Shown piece after piece: positions 45,211 through 58,400 of a stretch of DNA of 64,000 nt. Origin of the DNA: Enoplolaimus lenunculus (lineage: Eukaryota; Nematoda; Enoplea; Enoplida; Thoracostomopsidae). The notes under the pieces are model-generated. The model was not told where the DNA came from. It saw only the letters and a program-made list of their open reading frames with translations, and made no database searches. The stretch is from positions 154,418-218,417 of the forward strand of contig JASANG010002767.1 of NCBI GenBank assembly GCA_030248215.1, written 5' to 3'. Position numbers and translations under genes: made by a program. How positions within the stretch are numbered: position 1 is the first letter of the stretch; the number at the start of each line of letters is the position of its first letter.

Positions 45211-46016
45211 ATGCAATCCACGTTTTTAATCGTAATGGTTATCTGTCAGGTAAGTTAAGACGTATTTAAGAACGTGCTAAAGTTGTTTACACCACTTGCT
45301 TTGTAATTAATATCACCCAAATAACAAACTTATTTTCCATAACACGTATAAATAGAAAAAAACCAAAGTCTAAAGCTTTCTGCTTACTCTAAGACCCACA
45401 GAAAAACGTTCCGCCACTACTCTTTACATGAACCAAAGTCTGTAATTCTTATTAATTCACAGTTTTAGATGCGTTCAGCGAGTTAAATATTCACGTAGTA
45501 ATACTTAAGGACGGTTTCAGGACGAAAAAAATTGCTTACGTATTTTTTAGCAAATATTTAAGTATGTGATCATAACTAAGCAAGATTTCAGAAATCCAGT
45601 CAATGACCATTGCTACAAAGCAAAATTGTCAAAATTGAAATAGTTAATTAAAAAATGCTCAATAGTAATTTCGTTATCAGCGTTTTAATTTTTGTTTTTT
45701 AACAACGACCGTAGTCACATCTGTACTGAAGCTATACAACTCATGCTATAACAGGGACAGCTTCAGTGTTTTATAGTCAAAGAATCTGCAGCCAAATGGT
45801 TTAACACAATTTAAGTGATTTCAGATTGCAATTACGAACGGCGGTGTAGAAAATGAACACATTAGCGTAGAAGAACAAGAAGCAATGGGATTGTTTGAAG
45901 GAGACATAATGACGCACGCAGACAATTGGAGAGATTCGCTTAGAGAAATCCAACGAATCAGCGAAGGGCGGCCGTGGACCGATTTTGAGGGAGATTCGGA
46001 TTCTGAACACAGCTGA
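45211..46016 (+). CDS. Orphan astacin propeptide gene (2 exons, no protease domain)
   Basis: Exons 45211-45249 (13 residues, MQSTFLIVMVICQ) and 45825-46016 join in phase and stop after 76 residues. The product is a signal peptide plus a complete astacin-type propeptide core: EAMGLFEGDIMTHADNWRD followed by EIQRISEGRPW. In astacins the FxGD aspartate of the propeptide caps the catalytic zinc and keeps the zymogen inactive. The same exon pair, with the same exon-1 length and phase, begins the full astacin gene at 49473. There the exon continues into a basic cleavage site through a GTGAGC donor; here that donor is absent and a TGA follows EHS. No catalytic exon was found up to 49473. Over about 43 aligned codons I count 11 synonymous and 7 amino-acid differences, hinting at constraint. 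It may be a trans-acting inhibitor or a recently broken duplicate. Confidence 0.68.
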
Positions 46017-49000
46017 ATGGAACATTTTAGAAGTTATGTTGAACTGAATATGATTGTGCTAAATTTGAAATATGAACCCAACATTCTTGTATTTTATGAC
46101 CAAAGGTTTTATGAGAATGCAAGAATCCGTGTTCTCAAATGTGTGTATAGCAGCTATCTTCAGTTGCTGATATGTCGTTTAGATTTCGAACCAGAGAATG
46201 ATGAAATTCAAAATTCGGCAAATTATTAGCGTTTGATTTGTCTTTATTCTGTGCTCATTTCAACATCACAATTGCACGCGTTCGCCATGTTTTAAAACCT
46301 ATCGTTAACAAGCTGATAGATGCTTAACAGGGTGCAACCGGATGTGAAAAATACAGGATTTAGAAGCAAACAAAATTTGCCGAATGGAGCCGGGACTAAA
46401 GGTGAACCCGAAAATGAAGCGGAATTAGGCAGTTAAGATAATGTTTAATTTGCTAATTTTTGCAAATACCTTTAAAGTGATGTCAAAAAGGTTGGGTTTA
46501 AGTTTTTAAGAAATTCGACAATTACCTCCTTAAAATTGTACCTTAATTTAAAGCCAAACGCGCTTAACCGTACAATTTCTGTAATGCTATAGCATATTTT
46601 ATTACTGAAGTTTGAATTTTTGAAATAGTTTGAGCCGGACGCAAATCTCCAGTTGTACGCCGATGTTTATAATGCAGCTGAGAATATTGACCAGGTTTAA
46701 ATATCTCGACGTCCGAAACAGTAGTATTCCTAAGTCTAAGCCTATTAAGCCTATAAGCCTAAGCCTAAGCGTAAGGATGAGCCTATTCCAAAGCCTAACC
46801 CTAAGCCCAAACCTAAGCAAAAAAGTTACAGCCCCGCCGGAAAACGATCCGGCCCTGTTCTATACATGGAACCTGTAAGCAGTGAGCTCAATGGAAATCA
46901 ATGGGTATCTGATGATATGAAAGATATATCATTTTTTAGCGATTTGCACCTATGTTGTGTAGGAACTTAGGAATAAAATCTACAAGCCATATGCTAAGTT
47001 AGCGAAATGATTCGTTTTAGAGTTTATCCACCTACAACAAAGCGTTCCGTAAAATGCTGTTTGACTACACTAAAACGTCCAAGAAACAAAAACTGCGCTC
47101 TGAGTATTACTTGTATGTAATTGTATGCTATTTTAACTCCAGTAAACAGACCATAAATGCTTTCGTGCACCAAATATTAATTACACCAATACTTCGCACG
47201 TTTCAACTCTGTAAAAAGAATTATCGCCAGATTCTGATAGGTCTTATAATTTTCGAATCAATGGATTTCAAAGCAATAAAATTCAAATTTAGTTTTAGCA
47301 GTTGAGTTTTGCGAGCTTTTGCTCACAATTTCGGTTTCAAAAATCTTGTAGTCTGCACGTTTGAAAACTAATCGCTAACTGGCTATATACTTCAGAGTGC
47401 AAGCGCAGCTCAAAGTTTCAGGCGTTTTCTTCTATTTTCAAAGTTGTAGCAGTAATCGTGATTCTACGCAGGGTTTTGTAGCAAAATCTTTTACTGATTT
47501 GCCGATAAATAAATTTTCTGTTTTCGCTAAGTTTTACGTTGTTTGTTGTTTTCGTATCCTGTATGCATTGAAGAGTTAAAAGGTTTGCAACACCTGTTAC
47601 CAGCTTTATTTCTCGAAAGTCAGCCGGTATTGCGCAATGCGGAACAGTTAGCGAATGCACAAACATTTTCATGCAAATTTTCTTTTCACAGAACAATCAT
47701 GTTTTTGTTTTAAGAATTCATTGTAAGCAAAGTAATGCTGGACAGTTGTCTAAAATACGAATATGCGGCATTACAAGTAATATTAAACAGATAGCGAATT
47801 TTGACTAATATTTTCTTTGTAGTAGGTGTGTGTTTAAACTTGTCCTACAGGTATCGTTTATGTTTAGTGTTCAAAACCCGTGCAGTTTGAGGACCTGTAC
47901 TGACAGAGAGAGAAAAAGTGCTCAGGCGACCCCTCACAAAAAGTTTGTTTTGCAGTTTTTGGCAATCCCGTATTTATCACGTCAAATCCAATTTTTGCCT
48001 TAGGTTAAGGAAGAAAATGAACTTCCGACTATAATAGAATTTATGCCATACTACATGTTGCCAATTTTCAGTTGTGTAGTTTTTTCTTGTATTTTTACAG
48101 AACCTGCTTGTGAATTTGGGTGGGTTTGTTTGTAGCTTTTATGCATTTTTTTGACGTTTTAATATATAAATGCTGATAATTGTAAAAAAACAGCAGTTGT
48201 ATACTAATTTTTGACGACACTTTATGAATTCTATATTAGCTACAATTAGTGAATCCTACACCATTGTTAAATGCGTATAAATTTTGCATCACTTTCAGTT
48301 CTGTTTCAAGTTACAGTAAATTGCGTACATGTGTTGTTTTTCCGCTGATACAAGGCACCTGAGGACATACTCTTGTACACATGCAGCGCGTATCTTCATT
48401 CGCGCACTGTCAAACATTTGCATGCGCACGATTTCAGTTGCGAGTGTATACTTACTTGCTGTCAAAGCACATGTAAGCTGTAATTGTATTTGGTGTCGTC
48501 TGTGGCACGACATTTCGTGTGCGATGACGCAGTGCGATGTCAAACGGTGACAGACGACGTAAAATAAAAATAAATAAGCATAGCGCCACCCTTACATTGA
48601 AAGATTAAACGAAACCATGCCAGCTACGAGATTTACTACAGAATTGTTCTGTAAATGGGCGAACGTCGATCGAATCGGCAAAGTCAAAAAAAATTTAATT
48701 AGAAAATTAAAAATCGTTTTTCGGTTTTCAGTTTTAACTTTGCGGATTGGATTCAAAAGAATATTTTAGTGATATTGGCCGAGACAGTCACGATCGTGTT
48801 TTCGGAAAGTACAAAAAGTTTTCACTTTAGGATTTCAAACACAGAATCGAATCAAAATAATTTTTATTTCAAAATTATATCAACTGCAATTAAATTCGTT
48901 TACATTTTGTTTGAAATTGTTAAAATATTCGGTAGCATTCAGGTGCGTAATTATTTCATTCGGTTTTAAGAGACGGCACGCATGAAAGACGGGCAGTCTT

Positions 49001-49472
49001 ATTGAACGCCGTCCTGTATATAAACTGATTGCAAAAATAATTCAACTGAAAACACAGTGATTTTTACCGGAAAGGAATGTTCCTTTACAGTTTGGTATTT
49101 GTTATTTGTAAGCAAACTGAACTTTAACCGGTGGCTTGAAATCAGCCAATACCGCCACAATCTTGTTTTTGAATGTTTTGAGGCAGAACGAAAATCAAAT
49201 TTCATTCAGATTGGTTTCTAAATTATTGTAGAGAAAATATGAAAGTACCTTTGACTATTTTTGCCTGGCTTAAGCTTAGGCTTAAGCTTATAAATATGGC
49301 TGTATTACAGTTACTGCCCTTCAACTTTGTGTTTTTTCAGGGAACGAGAAATGTTTTTTATTGGTTAGAAACCCGTTTCCAAAATTGTCCTTCTCATTTT
49401 TAAAGCTGCAGAATGATTTTTAGATTGGAAGTTTAAATTTGTAAGGATTCACAAACGATAATTATTCAAAGC
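46017..49472. other. Spacer between the two astacin-locus genes
   Basis: Contains the start of a hAT-type MITE (CAGGGTGCAACCGG at 46328), a TGGCC-family copy (about 46650-46870) and short fragments with TTCTCAAATGTGT motifs. I looked for residual astacin catalytic exons (HExxH, SxMHY) and found none. A somewhat GC-richer patch at 48330-48550 has open frames on both strands but no recognisable product. Confidence 0.4.
46650..46870. mobile_element. TGGCC-family MITE with CCTAAG tract
   Basis: A CCTAAGTCTAAGCCTATTAAG-like core, AAAAAAGTTACAG, and a right end CGATCCGGCCCTGTTCTATA preceding CATGGA. Confidence 0.5.
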
Positions 49473-52400
49473 ATGAGGTTCAATCTGTTAATTACTATTG
49501 TATTTTGTCAGGTAAGCCGATCCTTAATGGCTGTGTTGCAGAGACGTGGCCTATATGGCTTTTTAATTTTAAACAACCCAGCGTTTATGTCGGAAAATTG
49601 AGTTCAATGTTCAATGCTCATATCTGATAAACTCCAGTTTCTGGTGATAGGAATAATATCATAGTGGAGCTACGATTTGAGGAATGCCGCATATTTCAAT
49701 TATCATTTATTCTATGCTTAACAAAATTTTAAACTGTTAAGTAACTTCTTTCAAGCGTAATTAAAATAATGATTAAAGTGTTATTTGCTCTTCATCTGTT
49801 AAAATCAACGATAGAAAAACTAAACAGCGCAAATGGAAACTTGTTTAGCGCTCTCCAGCACCCAGAACGGGGCCCTCACCTTAAGGGACGTTCACATAAA
49901 ATTTAAAAATACAATTTTTTGTATCAACAGTTAATTTGTTTTTACAACTAAAAAGACGTCTGTCTTTTCGCTCGCCAAAAATTAACCATTCATTAAGTTT
50001 GGGGGCACCCGCAACTACTTTGACGAAATGCTCACGCTTTAGTCAGGGTGGTGAAGAACGTTAAAACTTGTTGCTATTTGATTGGAAACAAAAGTGGTAT
50101 TGTATATTCAGGTCGCCATTATCAACACAAGAAGATTTCAAAGGGACTTGGTAGTCGCTGACGAAAATGAACAAATGACTCAAGAACAACGTGAAGCAAT
50201 GGGTCTGTATGAAGGAGACATAATGACGCACGCGAACAACTGGAGAGACGCGGCAAATGAAATCCAGCGCATTAGCGAAGGACGGCCGTGGAACGATACG
50301 GAAGGAGATTCACTTCCTGAGCATATCAGAAAGAAACGTGAGCAGTTTATAAAACAAAGTTTTTGAACAGGTTCAAATGCTTAATCAGTCAATGCAAAAA
50401 CATTTTTATTGTCTTTAACTTTCATGGTCTGCAGGGGTGCGTTTTAGCTATTACTAGTGAACCATTAACTTTTTTCCACAATTTAGAGGCTAATGAAGGG
50501 GTCCCGTACACTCTATTTTTTAAAATGACACATATAGCATTTGCAGTTTTAGGAATAAGCATATTCATAATTTCAGCCTAAATATAAGCAAAAAATTGTT
50601 CAAAGGTTTAAGTTCACACAATGGCAGTAACGGTGCAGTCCTGATATATACATAAGCCTTTGTGGTATAGTTTAAAAGGGTGTTTTTACTGTGGACATAA
50701 CAATGACTCGTCTGGATATTGTTATATATTGATATTAAGCTGTTAGACGCTAACCATCTTAAGCAGTCAGTAAAATTTCCTACTCTGGTCGCTTGCATAT
50801 TACATCCATCATTACTTTTATACGGTTCGGAAATGAAATATTGGCTTTACTTCCCTGCTTAAACCTTTTACGCACTGAATATATTTTTAAAACTCGAATT
50901 AGTAAAAATTGTTTTGTGCCATCGAAGTTTGTGAGTTCGGAAATATAAATTTATCCTTGTCAACAGTGCCATAAAATCTCTTATAACCTAGGGCTTTCAC
51001 GAGGTCATTTTCAAAACAAGCTCTTGATAGCCCAGGGTTATCACAAAATGCTTCAAATTTGAAGATTTTAATATCTTCTGAGGTCAGCTCAAAGTTCGAA
51101 ATTTTTGTTTGCCACAAAACTTCTCATAGCCTTGAAGTATTGAGAAGGGCATAAGATTAAAATTCGAATATTGTTTGGTTAAAGGCTTAAAATTCTAAAA
51201 CTGTAACAAAAGGTATCAAGATTTATAACACACTTATATATAAGCTATATGTGTTATGAATATAAATATACGAGGAAAAATTTTGTTTTGGATCAGGGCT
51301 ATAACGAGTTTCGAAGAAAGTGCTGACGCCTTATAGCCCTGGGCAATAAGAGGAATTAATTTTATAAGGCCTATGCCTATAACAAGTTCGTTTCGAAAAT
51401 GATTTCGTGAATGCCCTGGGCTTTAAGAGATTTTGTAGCAACGTTGACAATATTATTGGAACGGCGCATTAACACACTTATATGTGTATAACATTACTTG
51501 CGGCATTTACAGGAGGCACCGGATTCAGTAAATGGACCAACAATATTATGCCGTATGTTATCAACGATAACATTGGACAAACAGAAAAAGATAAAATTAT
51601 TGCCCAAATGAACTTTCTCGAAGCCAACACTTGTATCAGTTTTGTAAGAATTTATTTGACTTTCTGTATTTGGTTAGTGTGTCAGCAATTGCGCTGGTTT
51701 TTATTTAATGTTCTTTTACCAAACAAGAATTTGTACCCATGTAAAGATCAGGGGCGGAACGTTTTCTGTAGTACTGCACATAGTAAGGTTAACCTTTAGA
51801 CTACTTTTTTGCTGAGGTTTTAGCTTTGGTTTAGTTTAAGTTCATTCTTAACCTAAGACGAGGAATATGCTTATTCTACTGTTATATGGTTCTGTTCTAT
51901 ATGCTTGTCAGAATTTACTAACAATGTATGGCATTAAGTATGATTGGTGCTACAAAAACTTGAGATTTACCGGATACATTTAAATTGGGTCCAAAACGAA
52001 CTTCACAAAAAGTCAATTTCAGAAGTTTAAAAAATGTGGAATATTCTGTTGCGAGATTAACAATACATCGCATTGAGTACTTCATCACAGGTGAAAATTT
52101 ATTAATTTGAGTCTTAAAACGCTTTTTGATTAAATTACTTTTTCATTCTTTAATTTAAATTTCAGAAGGTTTACGATACTGATGTCTGTGTCTTGTCAGA
52201 CTTGCAACATATTGGAGCTCATCCGTGGTACTATTTTGACCAATTTTTAAATTTTATAATGGGTCATCCACGTTATACTGTCTACGCTACTGTAAAAACA
52301 TTCTTCCCAAATACGAGCCCCAAAAAGTCTGTAGTTTTATTGTTTCCAAATTATGGAGCATCCACGTTATACTGCACGCGCTACTGCAAAAAAATGTCTG

Positions 52401-55400
52401 GGTCTTAGTAAGACCCGACGTCGTTTTAACACACTCTATAACGAGACCACAATAATGTCCGGTAATCCCTAATGAGGACGTAAAGACATATTGCACTGTG
52501 TTCATATAGCATCGCAAACATACATACCAACAGCACAAACACACACAAATACACTTATTTATTACGCTTATTTTTTACCTTTTGTCCCGACTCCTTTCGG
52601 ACCGTGTCGGGACAATTAATAGTGTCTACGTGCCGCATAAAATTATACCTACACACTAGTTGCAGCTTCAATTTGTACACAGATCCGAACCGGGTGATTG
52701 GACAAATTTTTACCTTAGCAAGCGCATTATAACGTGGATGACCCATTACATGTCAAAATGTCACTCATATCCTGTGTAGACCATGCTGACCACTCGCACT
52801 CTCTCAAAACGGCGTATGCTTGGTCACGTTTCCGTCCATACTCATGCTAAATTGTCAATACGTTATTTACAGGACAACTGTTTTGTCCAGACTCTGTCAG
52901 AAGGGAGTCAGCTTATTTCAAAACACAAAAATTGTTCGAAGGCACTTTGTTTAGCGATTATACAGGATCTGTTCGAAGAAATTCGTATTGCCAGACACTT
53001 TCTCCAGACAGTACCTACATTGTCCTTAGTCTTCGAAGGAACTGCTGGCAAACCCCACTAGCTAATAGCTTCTTCCCTTCTGTTAGGCTTCATAGCGTAA
53101 GAACATTGCCGTTTTGCCCCGCCCTTAAAACCAGCTGTGTAGACAATTTTTATAGTAGCGTAGACAATATTACGTGGATGACCCATAAAATCTTAGCTGG
53201 CTGCAAACCTGTATTGTTATTTCTACAATACTTCTTAATTTTAATTTTTTGATCATACTGATTATTTAGTATTTTTAGGTACCCAGAACTACTGAACCTA
53301 ACTACGTACACATTGTCAAAGAATCTGGTTGCTGGTCATATCTACAAATGGTTGGTGGAGAACAGTTACTAAGTCTCGGTAAGTATAGAGTTTGTATTAT
53401 TTCCTTAAATGATACTGGGGTGTTTTATTCTATTACTCCCAGTCACAGTTGCCCAAAAATGGTCCGAATATAAAAAATGGGTGTATGCTTACTTGACCTT
53501 TTATTATATCTTATAATTATTTAGCACCCAAATTAGAATTTTTGACATTAAATTTTTGTGGCCCTACGTAATATATTTATCATTCGATGCAGTTTGTGAC
53601 ACTGAATTAAGGTGTATGGTAGTAGGATTTCCACTATCAAGCCATCGGTTTACAAGTTATGGTAAGATAACGAAGTCGACGCTGCCCCAAAAGGTTTGCT
53701 GAGCGCCAAATCAGTTTTTTATCATAATTCGTGACACAGGAGAGGGGTTTTAAGTTTACGTACAATAGAAAGTGAACAGTAACATTCCGAGCGCGTTTTA
53801 TTTTCAGAATACCTACCTCATCGATTAGTTGAATAATTTTTTATGTTTATTTAAGTATCTGGCACTCGTTTGCCTGAAAAGCTTCGCCTGCGGTGCAGGT
53901 TATATATCATCTTTGATATAATTTTTAACTCTTAATAATACATAAATATTTGAAACTTTACAAAGATTGTCCTTTATTTTCTTACAGATTACTATTGCTA
54001 TTCCGCCGGAACTATAGCCCATGAATTATCGCACGCTTTGGGACGTCATCATGAGCATTGTCGCAGCATTAGAGATCAATACATTACAATTGTCTTTGAT
54101 AACATAAAAAAAGACATGGAAAATAATTTTGGAATACATCATGCTGATTATATCGATCGGCATAACTTGCCGTACGATTTTCACTCTATGATGCATTATC
54201 ATTGCTGTGGATTTGCCAAGTAAGTCAATGACAGACTTGCAGATACGTATGTTAGGTTTAACCTTTGACTCAAGTTGATTTTAGAGTCCATCGCAAAACA
54301 GACATACGTTGAAAATTTAAATCATTTCATAACCTTGGCTGTAAAAAGTACTACCCTTAAGTCGACGTATGACTTGAACCTATTTCGCAATTAACTCGGA
54401 TATATCAGGTTGCAATCGGAATTATAAAATGCCTCAACCGGAAGGCTTAAAAACTAGAACCGAAAAACAAAAAATACCTGTTACCAAAAATTCATGTTTA
54501 AAGCTATTTTGACGCTTATAATGGAAAAATAGTTTATTATTATTATTAGCGATACAACGTAAGTTTTTTACCTAAAATTTATGTTTTTTGTATATCCTCA
54601 CTTTCAACAGAAGCTAAATTTGCCTTCAATGTATTTTTAGTAAGTTTCGAAGAAGCTTAATTAAATGACTACAAGCATTCTAGTTTTATTTAGTATAGTT
54701 CTAAAATTTGCCTAGAACTTCTAATAATTATTAACTCAACCTAATCAAGCGTATACTTGTGCCGCTAACGAAATAGAAGTTAACTCAAATTTCTATTCGC
54801 AAGTTGCAAGGTTTACGTTATAACTGGGGCAGCCCGGAATACGTTTTCCCTATGACAATAGCTGGTAACATTTCGTCTGCAAGTTGATCCACTACAAATT
54901 CAAGATATTTGAACTGTCTCCTATACTGATGTGACATCTACTGTTTGTACTGCAATATCAGAAGATATTCCAAATATTATCTGCCAGTATCATATGATAT
55001 ATTTTAAACTGTCTGTAAAGTTGTGGTAAAAAAGTTTGTTTGTCCTGTAGAATGTCATATGATACGAAAATTTGAAATTTGAATTATATGTACTTAAGAA
55101 TACATTTTGGAAAAAAATCAGCGAAACAGATACGTAGAAGCTAATTACAACTTTCGCAATCATTTAATGTTGAATTATCTAACGTTTTACTGTTTCACTT
55201 TATTCGCACGAATTCCATTGTCCTGTATAATATCATATGATATTTGCATAAATGTCATGCAGTATCACGTGACAAATGGCATTTTGTATATGATGATTGA
55301 TTGAGATCCGTTATTTGTAAGTCAATGTCATGTGGCATTCACCTTTTGTCTACACAACCGCTATCCAGATCACAACAATTTATGTTGACATCGAATCAAC

Positions 55401-58400
55401 TTGGACAAAACGTGTTCCAAGCTGCCTCAGTTATAACGTGAACTTCGCAAGAATAACTGAGTGGTATTATTTTAAGACACGACCATTTTCCGTTTAATAT
55501 GGAAGACACAGTTGAAGTATTTATCTGAAACCGAGCGGTATATTCTTATGAGACATTTGGGTCTTCCTCTATGTAGTGCTCTCGAACATCATTGAAAATT
55601 GACACACTATGTGCAAACACACCATTTAGAATGTCAATATCCTAAAACAAATGAATAGGTTTAATATTGTTATTCCACAAAGTTTCAGCGGATTCCGCTT
55701 GAATATAACCTGCAATGTTGCGGAGGCGTGGTATACCTGTATTACACGGCTTCTTCTAACGCGTTACTTTTATTAGGCCTATTCCTGAATAAACTTTTAG
55801 ACGAGGCAAAAATTACCCATGATTTAGCATAGTGACTGAGTAACCACTCTATAAATAAAATTATCAAGTTCTCAAAAATATTACTTACACCAGAAATAAG
55901 TTAAATAAGTAGGAACAAATACAAAATTGAAAGTAAAATATTGAGTTATACACCATGAAACAGTAATCCATATTCTCAAATGGTATAGTACTTAGCACCA
56001 GTTAGATAAATGTTTTCAAACTGGCGATTCCATGCGACTGCGAATCTTAAAAATACAGAATTGGAGCAAGTTAAATGTGAAATATATGTGCTGACTTTTG
56101 AAGCTCAAATTTTATTGCTTCTAAAGTTACAAATCGTTTCACCAATTGGAAATAGGCTCCAAATAGTTCTGAGAATATGGATCAATGCAATATAAACATG
56201 CTTTGTTTAATTTCAGAGTCTACGGTACTCCAACTATTACCGTCAACGATGCATATTCCGAGTATTCCAGTGTTATTGGTAGTCGATCTGAAGTTACCAA
56301 CGAAGATGTCGCATTTCTGAATGCAATATACGAATGTAATGTAGGTAAGTACCAATACCTGCACCCAATCGGACGTGATACCTACAATAGGTATGTGGTA
56401 GATACATATTTAGAGTGTCGTGCCTATGGCTTTACGCAGACTTTTTTCAAAACCCAATCTTCGAACGCTATTGCTGTGGAGAATCTATGCTAGAGATAAA
56501 AAAATCTTTACAGACTTTATATGCAATATAGTTTTGCTCAAAACACTTTTAAGTTGTGTTTATACTATTTTGTACCCTACCGGAAGGAAATCCTGGCAAG
56601 GGCACTGGTTACCACTGCACTTTTTTAATTGTTCTCTTCACATCCCCTGTTCAGGTAACTTTGTGGTCATTGTTTTTGAGTCATTTTTAAGATATAGATT
56701 TTACTCAATTATGTTATTCCACAGCCGCAGGGAAAGCCGTAAAATGGCTTTGATTAATTTTTATTCTGATCTAGTTTGAAATCTTATCGCTAGTGATAAG
56801 TGTTATATGCATTTGAGAATACGAGCCTTGATCAAATGTTTAAACACAGACTTGCACCGGTTAAAACGAAACCCATTACCGCTAAGTGTGGTTAGTTTTT
56901 TGGATTCGCTGAACTAAAAGTTACATTCTTCTTGGTTATAGAACCAATTTCGTTTTAGTAAATTGTCCTGAAGGTTGGACACAGAAGCCAGGAGGATGCT
57001 ATCGACATTACGCTGAACCGACAACGTACGGAGGCGCCCTTGCAAATTGTCAAGCAAAACATATCGATGCAATTCCACCTGTATTGGCCAATCAAGAACA
57101 AGAAGATGAGCTGCATCAATTTATACTCAGCAAAGGTCTTACCAAAGCAGGAATTGCGTTGAGTGCCACGCGACGACTTGGTGAACCAGCTTCTGCGTTT
57201 GTTATTTACGATGGACACACTGAATGCCTTATGCCACATTCAAATTGGGATCCATCACACCCGAGAGATGGTCGACTGTGTATTCGTCGAAATCCGGAAA
57301 GTATAAACTATACGTGGAGAGGCGCATATTGTGACGAGTCAATAAAGCATTTGATTTGTCTTATTCCTTCTGCTCCACGATGTAGTAAGTATTAAAACGC
57401 CGTTGTTCGCAATAACGTTTTTGCATCGATACAGCGTGAATCGACTTAATGCTTGTGTTAAAAAGAAAAACCACATATCGGCCTCGTAGCCAAAGGGAAG
57501 GGGGCTCGGACCTACTCCTGAAAAAATTTTGGGCCTCCCGTAGAAAAATTGTAATCTTGGTTGCAAGTCAACGATAACTCTTATATGCTCCTCCCGAAAA
57601 TATTTTAGCTTCCCTAGCAAGATGCGCTGGCTACAGAGTTATACTTATCCGTGTCGAACCACAGATTAAGCTTCGGCGAAGGGTGAATCAAAGCTTGTAT
57701 CAGTTTATTAGGTGTACAATTTATCGCGCTACCTAATTTGGGTTACGCGATAATCATCCTAATTTTAACTTGGTAACAAGGTCCAAAAATTTGTTGCTCA
57801 CGGCTTAGGTTTGTGGTCAGCTCTTAATTGTGGTATTTGGATCACGGGACAGTTTTGAAGGATGAGCTGAGCCCCCTGGCCCTGTCTGCCTGCGGAGCCG
57901 CACGATTGGCTCAACAGACAAACGCAGCTCGGCACATCACGCATACAAAGATAAACCCACCATGCCTTAAACTTTAGGCCGTTATACTGTTTGAGAAGGT
58001 TTTAATCAACTCATGCTATACAGGCCCGTAGCCAGATCAGTTTAATGAGGGGATAAACATTTTTCAGGAGAAGATGCACGTTTATTCGGTGACTTAGACA
58101 CAAGGTTTAAAATTTTCTAGAAGCCAAAATTAATTTTTCAAAGGGGCAAAATTCTTCCAAAGGGAGGGCTGACAATTTCCTGTCCCTTCTTTTTTGAAAA
58201 GGGCCCGATAATATTATTAATTTTAGCAAATAACACTTGTCCCAGTGGTTGGATGCAGCAACGAGGTGGTTGTTACCGACACTTCAATGAACCTACAACA
58301 TTCGGAGATGCATTGGCAAACTGTCAAGCAAAACATCCCAAGGCAATCCAGCCTGTATTTCGAAACAAAGAAGATGAAGATGAGTTTCAGCATTTTCTCG

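Noticed and set aside
52193-52408. Frame continuing from a possible acceptor in astacin intron 3
   Set aside because: The reading crosses MITE sequence, and the catalytic domain joins perfectly from 51643 to 53279 (TCISF to VPRTTE) without it.
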